Part shown: positions 54,020 to 64,000 of the stretch, piece after piece
Position numbering within the stretch: the first letter of the stretch is position 1
Layout of the letters: every line of letters starts with the position of its first letter
Assembly: GCF_022201045.2 (NCBI RefSeq)
Contig: NC_068557.1
Coordinates: 30,977,501 to 31,041,500 of the forward strand
Source: Citrus sinensis
Lineage: Eukaryota > Streptophyta > Magnoliopsida > Sapindales > Rutaceae
Length of the DNA: 64,000 nucleotides
Reading direction: 5' to 3'
Translations under genes and position numbers: made by a program
Notes under the pieces: model-generated
What the model was told of the DNA's origin: nothing
Databases searched by the model: none
The model's input: only the letters and a program-made list of their open reading frames with translations

Positions 54020-55068
54020 CTTTTGACTATTGCGTCTTGATTATGTAGTTCTTTTCAAAGGAAGATGATGGCAGCTGGCAATTGGGAATTGGGGAATCAC
54101 GTAAGCACGGGCTCAGACTCTGACTCCAGAGCAGCATATGCTGTTGCAGACTCGCAGATTGGGATTGGCTCAGACAAGTCTCGACTTTTATTAGCGCCAG
54201 GACAGCTGTGATGTGCTTGCTTTGTGTATCTAATTGAGAGATTCTCCATCTTCCACTTTTTTCTACCTCTCTTTGCTTTCTCTTCTTTACCCCAGCCCGC
54301 CATGAGGAGCAAGGACACAAAGCAATAAGTATTCGTTTTCTTTACTGACACCGGTGTACATGTAAATGAAATTAGCTTTTGGAGTATGGTTGAATAATTC
54401 AACCATGCCAAACAGGAGAATTCTCTTGCAGTAATGATAAAGACTACAGGAGAATTAATGTCTAATATTAAGGATCTATACATTCACGTGGCAAATTGCA
54501 TCCATGGAGAAAATCCATCACTTTCTGACACAACCAAAAAGCAAGACACGTGCGCTTTAAAATTCGTATTTTACTTTCTGTTGGTAAAAACTTAGGATTA
54601 CTTATATGCTTTCATATACATTGACACGAAATGTACACACCACGACCCAATCACCATCTCAGACATGAGTAGCGATTTCAACTATATACCAGTACTGTAC
54701 AACATTCTCGTAGACTAACGCCGCATTTCTCTTCCTAACCTCTACTTTTCTCGAGCCTCTGACCTTGTTCCGTTTTTGGGGAAATTCCTGCAATTGAAAA
54801 CCAGTAAATTGTATAAACCTTAGCGGTGTTCTAGTAAACTAATACAAAAGCAAAATAAAGCATAGAACAAATCTCAGGCTCCTGAATCCATTGCCATTGA
54901 TGCCACATTTAGGAAATCATTAGCTAGACATCCATAACAAGCATATAATGAATCAACAAATAATTTTGAATATGCAATATGCTGCCGTTCATCCTCCAAA
55001 AAGATTAATGGCCATATAACTGCACTTACAAGGTGTAGTGTGAATATGGAACTTCCGCACACAAGGCA
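54020..55068. other. Intergenic and 3' flank of HCF173-like gene
   Basis: A 48-codon plus-strand frame (54065-54211, starting MMAAGNWELGNHVSTGSDSD) lies in GC-richer DNA; I do not recognise it and give it little weight. The part from about 54650 to 55068 is probably the 3' UTR of the HCF173-like gene. Confidence 0.35.
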
Positions 55069-58000
55069 TCAGACTGGAACAGGACTTTGTTCCAGACTCT
55101 CCTTCCCTGTAATGCCATCCTTCAACCCTTTGAAATATATGTTGTAGTCCTTCTCTTGGGGTGGGTTCTCTGGGTCAACTGTAAATGATTCACTAAATGG
55201 AATAGTACTCTTAACCTGAAACAGGAGGAACGTAAAAAGAATCATGTCACTAAGTCATCTTCCTACATTCTTATAAATAATAGTTATTCCTTTAATAGAT
55301 ATATGACCTCAAATGTTTTGTCAAGTGCAAATGGACTTTCCAAGGCAGCAACACATATCCGAGCAACCTCTTCCCTTGATATTTTCCCCTGTGTAAAACA
55401 GCTTGGTTAAAGTCTTAAAGAGCAATTTTATATCTCCAACCCAAGAACTCAATATCAAAGCCAATGTTAGTTCTTCTCTTAGAATTTTTGGATGTTCATC
55501 ATAAAAAATTGAGTGCACTATTGTCCAATAAAACTTAATACCGTTATGTTGTCTCCTTGATCAAATATGAGATCTGCTCCAGCAGGCTCCTCAGTTAATG
55601 CACAAGGCCTCACAATGGTATATGGAATACCACTCTCCCGAATTAAATCTTCTCCCTGTTCAAAAAGTGGATATGATAAGCCAGTTTAAAAGGACAGAAT
55701 GTATACTTGATGTTCAGATATTGCTCAATGAAGAGAGTTAGAAAGAGATATTTGCAGCTTATCACAAGAAGTCAAGCAAGGGCAACATAAAGCCAATTTT
55801 ATATGTTGAAAGTTCAAAACCCAATTTAGGTCGTGAAATCTCAGTGAATTTGTTAAGGACAGATACAATCATCAAACTATATGTATTGAGTAGAATTTAA
55901 CCTTCAACTTAAATGTGAGAATAAAACCTAATTCCTTGTTCAACCGCACAGCAGGTGGTTGTTTACTTAGGTCCAGTCCAGGCCTTTCAGGTCGAGTAAC
56001 TCCTGCAGAGCTCACATGAACAAACCTACAAGTGATGCCCCCACAAAAAATAAATAAATAAATAAAATAAAATAATTTAACATGGGATGTATTTGCCTAA
56101 TATATTAGCTATATTCAACCTCATAAAAGATAGGCCATGTAAAATGAACATTTATACCTGGGAGTGACAGGATCCTTTATATAAGACTGTATGCTTGACA
56201 CAGGAAGCTGAAATGCTCCTTCCACAAAAGTGGGGTTTAGTTTCCCATCATATTCAAACTTGCTGAACATGAGCTGTATTAATTTTGCAACATGTAAGGA
56301 CTTGCATAGTCGGATACAGAGAAAAATAGTAAATGCACAAACATGCCTGCAGTGATACAATATTGCTTGGGTCAAATGGCGGAGCATCCAACACTGTTCG
56401 TGCTTGAAATATAGGCCTCAAAGAAGAGAATGGCAACCGTATCTGAAAAAGATAGACGAAAGATTTAAGGACTAAATAATCCACCACAGGTATGAAAACA
56501 GTCAAGAGGGTACTTACTGATTGCCATTGGCCTCCCACGGTGTCGAAGCTGGCTGTATAACCCACAGTATCCCAATCACTACTAGTACGGACAACAAATT
56601 TATACCGTCGACCATCGCCTTTTAGGCGCAGCTTCAAACCATCATATGCAGAAAGATCCTCTGGCTCAGCAAAATTCTGAAACAATTTTTTTTTTCCCCC
56701 ACATGGGAATGTAAAATTACTAAGTTTATTACAAAAACCCAAGAGAGAAAGAACACCTGATAAGGAACCATTAAAATTGATTTCTCTATGCTGTTGCCAA
56801 AAGATAGACTATTATCAGTTTGTTTTGTATGTTTTGCATCTCAGTAATTGAAGACATTTTTTTATTCCTTGTAAAAAAGAACCGAGGGGCCATTACTGGG
56901 TTTGTTCAACAAAAAGGAAAAAGAAACAACATCAACCATATTACTTATCTGGTTTATGTTAACTTAAACAAAATCAATTAGATTCCACAGGGTGTTAAGC
57001 TATTCCACAATAGAAACAGTTGGTGCGAAACTTATAATTTTAATCAAATAGCAACACCCAAAAAAAAAAGGGAAAGAGTGGCACAAGGCAAGGAAGGTAA
57101 GGCATTTATAATACAGGGACATGGGTAACTCAAAATGAACTTTTCAACATACCCTTGTTCTGATACTAGTAAAGCCACCATTGTTAGCGGTGGAAACAAC
57201 ACCTGAAGGAGCAAGCAAGAAGGCAAAAATAAAAACAGTTAAATGTTTCTACTAATATTATCTCAAAGATAGTAACAAAGCAACACTAATAGGCAATCGG
57301 AAATGACAAAAACAAACCTTTAAAAAGCCCTGTTGGTGCACCATTTTCACCACCAGTTCGGTCAATCTGAAATGTACTTTCACTAACACCCCCCATAACC
57401 ACATCATCCAAAGCTCCCCAAGGAAGTTCTTTAAGACTGTTTTCTGCAAAATCCATCAAAGAAAACTTGAAACTCAATTCACATACATTGAGCAAAAAGA
57501 GAATTAGCCTTCATTGAGAAGGCATGTTCGAGAATATTTGATTGTTTGGTATCTGAGCATTCAGATCTACATGACATGACAACATCCACGAATAGGTTAC
57601 TAAGCTCAACAATCCAAATCAATGGGCCCATTGATAACCTAATACCCCTCAGTGCCAAGAATTTTGGCTTCTTGGATAAGTTTTCTTCTAAAGATGACTT
57701 TCAATTGAACCACAGATAGCTAGTAAAAACCATAGGTGCTGTTAGAATGTAATAGAAAGTGAACATGATACTCATGAATCCTTGTTAGAAGTCCTATTTC
57801 CTTGTTTAGTGACATCCATAGCAATATATGAAGTTTCTTCCTGTTTTCTGTTACTGACTATACTTCATATACTCTTGCTCTATGAAGACCACCCCATCCA
57901 TCTATTTCTATATTATCTCAAAGATGACATTCCTATTTTTCTCTACCTTATTCTTCAATCAATGGAACCTGCTCCGAATAACCCCCCTTTTGCAGGATTA

Positions 58001-60268
58001 TTTCTGCTGTGTGTGTGTGTGTGTGTGTGTGTTACATCTAAGCCATTAGATTGAATGGATCCAATAAGATGAAAAATTAAGTCATGATTTCTAGTCAAAA
58101 TTCAAGTTAAGGGAACCCAACAGGATATACACACAAGGCCTTGCAATGAAACAGATTAAAATAATTTAATTAGCAATAAGAATCACTTAAAACTCTACCT
58201 TCAAAACCAAATAATAATTTCCCGTTTTGAAGTCCAACACTCCCCTTTACCGCATTAATCAAATTTCTCATCCCCAAATACTCCACCATTTCAGGTGAAT
58301 CACCTTTGATCTGTTTATATCAATAAAGCGATGGTCACAACTGCATCTTTGTAGCTCAGAAGACAAATAGTAAAAAAAAACAAGTGAATCCAAAAGAAGT
58401 CTCTTCAAAGGACAAATCTGGCAAATAGACACGAGAAAGAAGTTTGTTCACACCTCGGGTTCAAAAAATTTGATTCCCTGCAAAACATAATGATTAAATG
58501 TCAAGGACCTAAATAGAATGAAACCGAAAGGAATATTTGGCTAGTAACCTTTAAGTCAATAAGAATAAAATAACTGAAAGATTAGATAAATATCATGATC
58601 GAAGTGCTTGTGCACGTACTTGGCTATATTTTGCCCTATCAGGGGTGTCTCCTTCCTTTGGACCAACAATCACTGAAACAGCATTAATAACTTTTCTCAC
58701 TCCTTTAAAGTACTCCGGAGTCAGAGTGTTCTCCTTGGTAATATCTCCAACAATCTGAAATTCCACAGAAAGAGCCACAGTTAGAAGCATGGAAATTGGC
58801 AAACAAAAAATACCATCAGGATTAAATACAACAGGCTTGTTATATGCCAATACGAACTAGAAACTTTCCATATCATGAGTCCCATGACCAAGCTCTTGGT
58901 GCCAAATGATGGAGAATGCATTAACACTGTCAAAGTTGATGAAGATCTACAGTTTAAATCAACCTAAATGGGGATACCAACTTCCTAAGCTTTGTTGACA
59001 GATCTTGATAAAAGCCAGCTCCCCATTTCATCTTATTATACAGATGAACTGAACGGTTCTACTCACAGAAAATGGAAGAAAATATGTAGACATGTTGCCG
59101 CACACATCAAACTTTTTTCATATCATCAAACCTCTGATGGAACATTAATAACAAAAGGTATAAATATAAAAGGTGAATTGCGCATCTTTAGTAAAAGAAT
59201 GCAACCAGCATATCTAGAAAGGGCATAGGCAATCAAGCATCACCACCAGAGTAGTTAAATATACAGAGGTAGCTAACTTACCAAGTCAACATCTGGGCCT
59301 AACATCTTCCTTGCCTTTTCTTCATTTCGCACCTGAAAAATGCAAATGCAATATAAGCAAATATCAGACATGGAAAATTTCAAAAAACAAGAGAAGTTGA
59401 AAAAAGAAGACCACAGTACCAATACTCGGACAGGCAACCCTTTATTGCGCAAAATGTCAACTACTCTTCTACCCACACCACCAGTGGCTCCAGCTACAAG
59501 GACAATGCCTGAAGTTTCCATGGCCTTCACCGGTTCTTTGGGTGATGGACCAGATAGTTTCTCGACTAGAAATTCAACAAACTTCCAAACAACAACCCAT
59601 GTCAGGCAATGCAAAACAGAATTCAACTTTAGATAACAAGAAAATTGGAACACAAGACACTCTCGATACCTTAGCAGGAGAAGGGGGTCCGTTGAAGAAA
59701 TATAATGTTTTCAAAAATCGGCCGAAGTCCCAAGCTTCAGCTGATATGATTCCTCTAGAAGCTGTTGAAGGAAACCTAGAAGAGCTGCGTCGGTAAAGGA
59801 AAGTGTTCCGAGCATTATTAACTTGAAGAAATGGCTTGGGCAATGAGGAGGACAGCAAGTGATGATCTAAAGAATTCCTCGTAAATTTTCTACCAAAACC
59901 CTGCAGTACAGTTTATTCAGTTAAATAAATACATTAATTAAAACGCCCATAAATCCAACAAATGAATTTTTCTTTTTGAAAAAAAAGAAAAAAGAAAAAG
60001 AAAACTCAAAGTTGCACCAACTAACTAATTCATGCAGTCATTTGAACCTATTACATGGAGCATACAGTTAGCATGTGATGTGAGGTAGAGTTAGAATTAC
60101 ACAAGAAAATGACAACGTGTTGCATGAAACATGTATTGTAAATATAAAATATAAAACAGATAATTGAGGGGAAGTCGGGGGTGAAGCTGAGACCCGAGAG
60201 TCGGCGATGCAAGGATGAGAAGGCGATGCCGATGATAATTTGGTACAAGTCGAACAACAGCTCTCCAT
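55069..60268 (-). CDS. HCF173-like plastid protein: atypical SDR with inserted CIA30 domain
   Basis: Sixteen exons (60158-60268, 59670-59900, 59420-59581, 59282-59332, 58620-58754, 58454-58477, 58199-58310, 57318-57443, 57153-57202, 56518-56676, 56347-56442, 56158-56273, 55902-56025, 55542-55655, 55308-55388, 55069-55215) join in phase to 612 residues. The N-terminus MESCCSTCTKLSSASPSHPC is Ser-rich and acid-poor, like a chloroplast transit peptide. An NAD(P)-binding motif, VAGATGGVGRR, lies near residue 143. The CIA30 domain runs from about 280 (ELPWGALDDVVMGGVSES) to about 458 (YIKDPVTPR). The SDR fold then resumes: FVHVSSAGVTRPERPGLD and GEDLIRESGIPYTIVRPCAL. The layout is that of HCF173, which promotes psbA translation, and of Arabidopsis At4g18810, which it resembles more; substrate and role of the latter are unknown. 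The intron after exon 11 has a GC donor (CAG/GCATGT). Confidence 0.93.
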
Positions 60269-60469
60269 TTTTGTCTCTGTTGCAGAACGTCTCCGCTTCT
60301 ACCTCCACTTTCCAGTGTTTGTTTGTTTGTTTGTGTTGATATTTGTTTGAATCTTAGTGGCAAATATAATATTGTCCACACACGTACACACTCGTGACAC
60401 AGTAAATAAGCGCCATCTCTCTCCCTAGAAGAATTTGGGCCAAATTTGGAAAACAAAAATTACTGTGCG

Positions 60470-60541
60470 TGCGTTTGCCGGGAGTCGAACCCGGGTCTAT
60501 TGCTTGGAAGGCAATTATCCTAACCGTTGGACTACAAACGC
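60470..60541 (-). tRNA. trnG-UCC: tRNA-Gly (TCC)
   Basis: Minus strand begins GCGTTTGTAGTCCAACGGTT and ends CCCGGCAAACGCA. Acceptor stem GCGTTTG/CAAACGC pairs fully, the anticodon loop is CTTCCAA, and the T-arm has GGGTTCGACTCCC. 72 bases, no intron. It sits about 200 bases upstream of the HCF173-like start. Confidence 0.96.
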
Positions 60542-60629
60542 GCTTCGAAAGTGGAAATTAAATTTTAATCCCTCCACTTTGAAATGGAGTACTCAAAATT
60601 TCAAATTTACGGGGTCTGCGTTTCGCCTT

Positions 60630-61245
60630 ACTTACATTACATTATATCGTACTGTATTGAAAATATTCATTTTTACATCAACCCAAATTTGAATGCAATT
60701 TTTGGTTGTATTTTTTTCTTAAAGCATCAAAAGCCTGGGGATTACGCGGGATCCTACCTGTAATATAAATCAGTAAAGTAACAAAATACATAAGGAGGAG
60801 GGCATAAATTAAAATCTTCTAAAATAAATATGAATACATAAAAATAAAAAATGAAGAATAAAATCATTAAAAGGAAGAAGAAAGCCATCAATGCTAGTAT
60901 CTGAATAAAGAATACCAGATAATCTTACAGGAAGATCATGAAAACCCAATTTTTAGTTGTATTACATAAAGGTAGTTAATGCAAAGACTACTTTGTTCGG
61001 TTGTAATTTCTAGCTACATTTTACTGCATTTAAATTAATATTAATTAAACTTATTAGTATTTTAATGTTTTATTATGAATTTTTGAAATTAATTAGTAAT
61101 TAATTAATTTTATACTATAAAAATAATTTAATAAATACTATCATCAAATAACAAAATGTTATAATATTCCTAATCTTATATTATACTACAATATAATTTA
61201 TTTTTATATATTAGTTATTATAATTATTACATTATGTTGAAAAGA
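60630..61245. repeat. AT-rich dispersed repeat, copy 1 (interrupted)
   Basis: Shares long similarity with 63565-63990, in the same orientation: for example AAAGGTAGTTAATGCAAAGA here against AAAGGTAATTAATGCAAAGA there, and AATACTATCATCAAATAA in both. Here about 235 bases (60715-60948) interrupt the homology, with AATTTTTGGTTGTATT at one side and AATTTTTAGTTGTATT at the other, as expected for a later insertion with a target duplication. Non-coding. Confidence 0.7.
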
Positions 61246-61308
61246 AATATGATATCAAGTTTCATAAATAAACTTAAAATTTATATGTTATATTATGAAT
61301 TAATATAA

Positions 61309-62115
61309 GGGAAATTATCAACCATATACCCTTAAATGACACTCGTATCAAATGTGCTACAACATTTTTCAAGTGTATCACTCGTATACCCTAAGTTGAC
61401 AAAACACTTATGCCGTCCACCAATCCGTTAACTTTTGTTAGAAAGTTAACATAATTGTGGTAAATTGACTATTTCGCCCTTGAAACTCAAAATGAGGTAA
61501 AAATATAAATTTACCCCAAAAATTAATGTAAATTATCAATACACAATTTTTTTTTATTTTGTTATTAACAATACATTTTTTATTAAATAAATATGAATTA
61601 TTAATGGTACATATTATTAACAATTATCCGTAAAAAAATATCCATATTATACCATAAAAAAATATTAACAACATATTATTTACAATTATACATATTATAC
61701 CATAAAAAATTTCAATTGGAGCTTGAAGGAGTAGATTTTCAAAAATTTAGGTTACATTTTGGAGGAGTAGATTCGGTTGTAAAGTAGCTATTTTTTTAGC
61801 AATTATTAGCAATTATCCAATAAATGGGATGACATGTCATTTTTATCAATATATATCATATGACATGTCATTTTTTACTAGGTAAATGGGATGACATGTC
61901 ATTTTTTACTAGGTAAATGGGATGACATGTCATTGTTTTAAAAAGACTAGATTACTCTTGTGATGTCAGTGCTTGCAAACGACAATTAACGGATTGGTAG
62001 ACAGCAGAAGTGTTTTGTCAACTTAGGGTATACGAGTGATACACTTAAAAAGTGTTGTAGCACGTTTGATAGTTGATACGTGTGTCATTTAAGGGTATAT
62101 GACTGATAATTTTCC
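61309..62115. mobile_element. Mutator-type TIR element (MITE), 9-bp duplication
   Basis: TTAATATAA flanks it at 61300-61308 and 62116-62124. Terminal inverted repeats run about 125 bases (GGGAAATTATCAACCATATA on the left; GGAAAATTATCAGTCATATA reversed on the right), reaching a shared CCAATCCGTTAA. Long TIRs and a 9-bp duplication are marks of Mutator-like elements. No transposase is present. The interior has four copies of the palindrome ATGACATGTCAT or its truncated form, three in a tandem array of about 33-base units near 61826-61935. Confidence 0.87.
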
Positions 62116-62124
62116 TTAATATAA

Positions 62125-62560
62125 TTTTAAATTTTTAATTTAATTATGAATTAATTTTTACTTATTAATGTCGAATATAATTGTTTAATTTAAATTTATT
62201 TTTAGATTTAGTATTTTCGTAAATAATAAATGATTAAGTAAATAAAATACTTTTTATATATCTAGGTAAAATAGTTAAAATGATGTTATGTGATATAAGT
62301 AAAATATTGTAATATCATTTTATTTATTAAAAATTTTCATTGGTAAAAGATCAACCTGATTTGTAGTATATTCAGCCCAACAAGGGTATTAACTATTAAG
62401 TGTGAGATTGATTTCTCATGCCGAAAAAAGATTGATCAATATGTTAGGCAATTAATTAATAACATCACCAAATCTATATTTAGGGAGAAAATTGAACACA
62501 ATTGGGATACTAATTAGTGGTTTTTGTTAAGAACAGATTTGTTCGTCATTGATATTGATG
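62125..62560. other. Intergenic, upstream of secreted-protein gene
   Basis: AT-rich spacer without a recognised feature. Confidence 0.35.
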
Positions 62561-62570
62561 GTGTCTATCC

Positions 62571-62606
62571 CTATAAATTGAGCCCCCCCCCCCTCCCCCC
62601 CCCCCT
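62571..62606 (+). promoter_or_regulatory. TATA box and poly-C run upstream of signal-peptide exon
   Basis: CCCTATAAATTGAG near 62570-62582 is a good TATA box, about 110 bases before the ATG at 62686, followed by a C-rich run and an A/C-rich leader typical of plant 5' UTRs. Confidence 0.55.
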
Positions 62607-62685
62607 ATGTCCTAAACACCATTGCATAAAACACATTCACAATACATTAGTTCATATATAGCTGAATTTATCTTTCAAGACAATA

Positions 62686-62741
62686 TGGGGAAAGTCGTGC
62701 TCGATTTAACTTTGTTGCTGGTCCTTATCGTCACTACTTCA
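62686..62741 (+). CDS. Signal-peptide exon of a secreted-protein gene, rest not found
   Basis: The ATG at 62686 opens MGKVVLDLTLLLVLIVTTS, a textbook signal peptide, and runs straight into a GTAAGA donor at about 62742. A TATA box and leader precede it. An intron inside or just after the signal peptide is characteristic of plant defensins and other small cysteine-rich secreted proteins, but I cannot see any cysteine-rich or other convincing second exon before 64000. The gene either has a long intron reaching past the window or is truncated. Family is therefore open. Confidence 0.5.
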
Positions 62742-62744
62742 TGT

Positions 62745-63564
62745 AAGATTCTCTCTATTCATATATCTTTCGTGATTTAGGGGCATGTAATACAACATTG
62801 TATATTCATGATGCAAACATTATATATTTCAAAAGTGTACATTTACAGCAAGTGATAGCTCCTTATTTTATTAAAAGACCAAAATTAAAAGATAAGAAAA
62901 ACATACACACAAATGATATAATTAAATGACTGTAATCTAGGTTTTAGTTTATCATTTATTTGATGCAATTTTTTTTTTAAAATTTGATACAATTCAACTG
63001 ATATACTTATAAAGTTAAGTAATTTTAGTTTTTAATACGATACAATTCAACTTATATATAGAAAGATATAATTAGGTAATTTTGATTATTTTAATACAAG
63101 TATACGATGCAATTCAACTGATCTATGGAGGGATATAATATGATGGCTCTATCTAATTATATATAATTGGAAGGAGAAAGAATGTTACCCTTTTTAAAAA
63201 AATTAAATATATATTTTTTTTTAACACTCGTGTATGGTGTATTCCTTGTCCAAGTTTGTTGTTAGAGCACAACAGCATAATTATAAAATTTTCTTTATAA
63301 TTCAAAAGCTCATCTGTTTAATTATTTTTAAAGTTTCGCCCCCACCTGGTCGGTTGCGCAAGACTCGAAACTTTTATTCATTATATCAAAAATACCATTT
63401 TTAAATTACAAATTTATCCTTTAATCTATTTTTTCTTCTTCTCTTCCTCAATTTTTCTCCAGCTACTCAGGCTCTCAAGCCTCTTTGTATCTCTCACTAA
63501 ACTCACTCAATTTCTCCATTTGATCAATGGTCATTATCCCCCATTTTCAAAATGATGTTTTTTT
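62745..63564. other. Putative intron or intergenic DNA
   Basis: AT-rich DNA with the motif TACGATACAATTCAACT-like repeated near 62989, 63038 and 63105. No exon recognised. Confidence 0.35.
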
Positions 63565-64000
63565 TTCCTTGCATTATTCTATATTGTACTATACGAAAAT
63601 ATTATTTTTATACGAACCTATATTTAACTGTAATTTTTAATTGCATTGCATAAAGGTAATTAATGCAAAGACTATCTTGTTTAGCTACAATTTCTAGCTG
63701 CATTTCGATGCATTTAAATTAATATTATTTAAACTTATTAACATTATAATGTTATATTATGAATTTTTGAAATTAATTGTCAAATAATTATTTTTTATAA
63801 ATTAATTTTATACTATAAAAATATTTTAATAAATACTATCATCAAATAATAAAATGTTATAATATTATGGGATAATATTACCTAATATTTTATTCTAATA
63901 TATTTCTTTATATATTAGTTATTATAATATAAATGATCGTATAATATAATTACTATAATTATTGTATTCTATTGTAATGCAATATAATATTAAATTTTTA
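63565..64000. repeat. AT-rich dispersed repeat, copy 2
   Basis: Second copy of the repeat at 60630-61245, in direct orientation, without the interrupting segment and running to the window edge. The ends TTGCATTATTCTATATTGTA and, reversed, TTGCATTACAATAGAATACA look like weak inverted termini, so it may be a MITE. Confidence 0.65.

Noticed and set aside
54065-54211. 48-codon frame MMAAGNWELGNH...
   Set aside because: Plausible composition, but short, unrecognised and without promoter signals; not enough to call a gene.

Overview
The window is nuclear DNA of a flowering plant, most likely a woody eudicot (rosid type; Citrus would fit but cannot be proven without a search). It is AT-rich, intron-split genes follow plant GT-AG rules, there are nuclear plant tRNA genes (one with an intron), plant-only families (WRKY, DUF1685, RABA), several MIR399 loci, and many small plant transposons.

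Layout. 1-2337 (-): 5' part of a WD40-repeat gene that runs off the left edge. 2926-4802: a 5'-truncated L1-type LINE with a 20-bp target duplication. 7282-7827 and 9992-10726 (-): two DUF1685 paralogues in tandem. 16.0-28.9 kb: a cluster of four MIR399 hairpins in an otherwise gene-empty stretch littered with MITEs and LTR fossils; each hairpin has a phosphate-response (P1BS) motif just upstream. 31489-31573 (-): intron-containing tRNA-Met. 34837-35546 (+): a small atypical bHLH protein. 41081-42331 (+): a group IIe WRKY (WRKY65-like). 44145-47094 (-): a RABA1-type Rab GTPase. 50490-50902 (-): a small unknown protein. 55069-60268 (-): a 16-exon HCF173-like plastid protein, an atypical SDR with a CIA30 domain inserted in it. 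60470-60541 (-): tRNA-Gly(TCC). 62686 onward (+): promoter and signal-peptide exon of a secreted-protein gene whose remainder is not found before the right edge.

Mobile DNA explains much of the rest. I could define both ends and target duplications for three PIF/Harbinger-type MITEs with TTA duplications and one with TAA, two hAT-type (8 bp), two Mutator-type (9 bp), one complete SINE (11 bp) and the LINE (20 bp).

How it works together. The most coherent unit is the MIR399 cluster. miR399 silences PHO2 (a ubiquitin-conjugating enzyme) and is induced by PHR1 under phosphate starvation. The P1BS motif, TATA-like box and hairpin stand in the same order at all four loci, suggesting a locally amplified phosphate-starvation module. 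The protein-coding genes show no evident functional link to each other.
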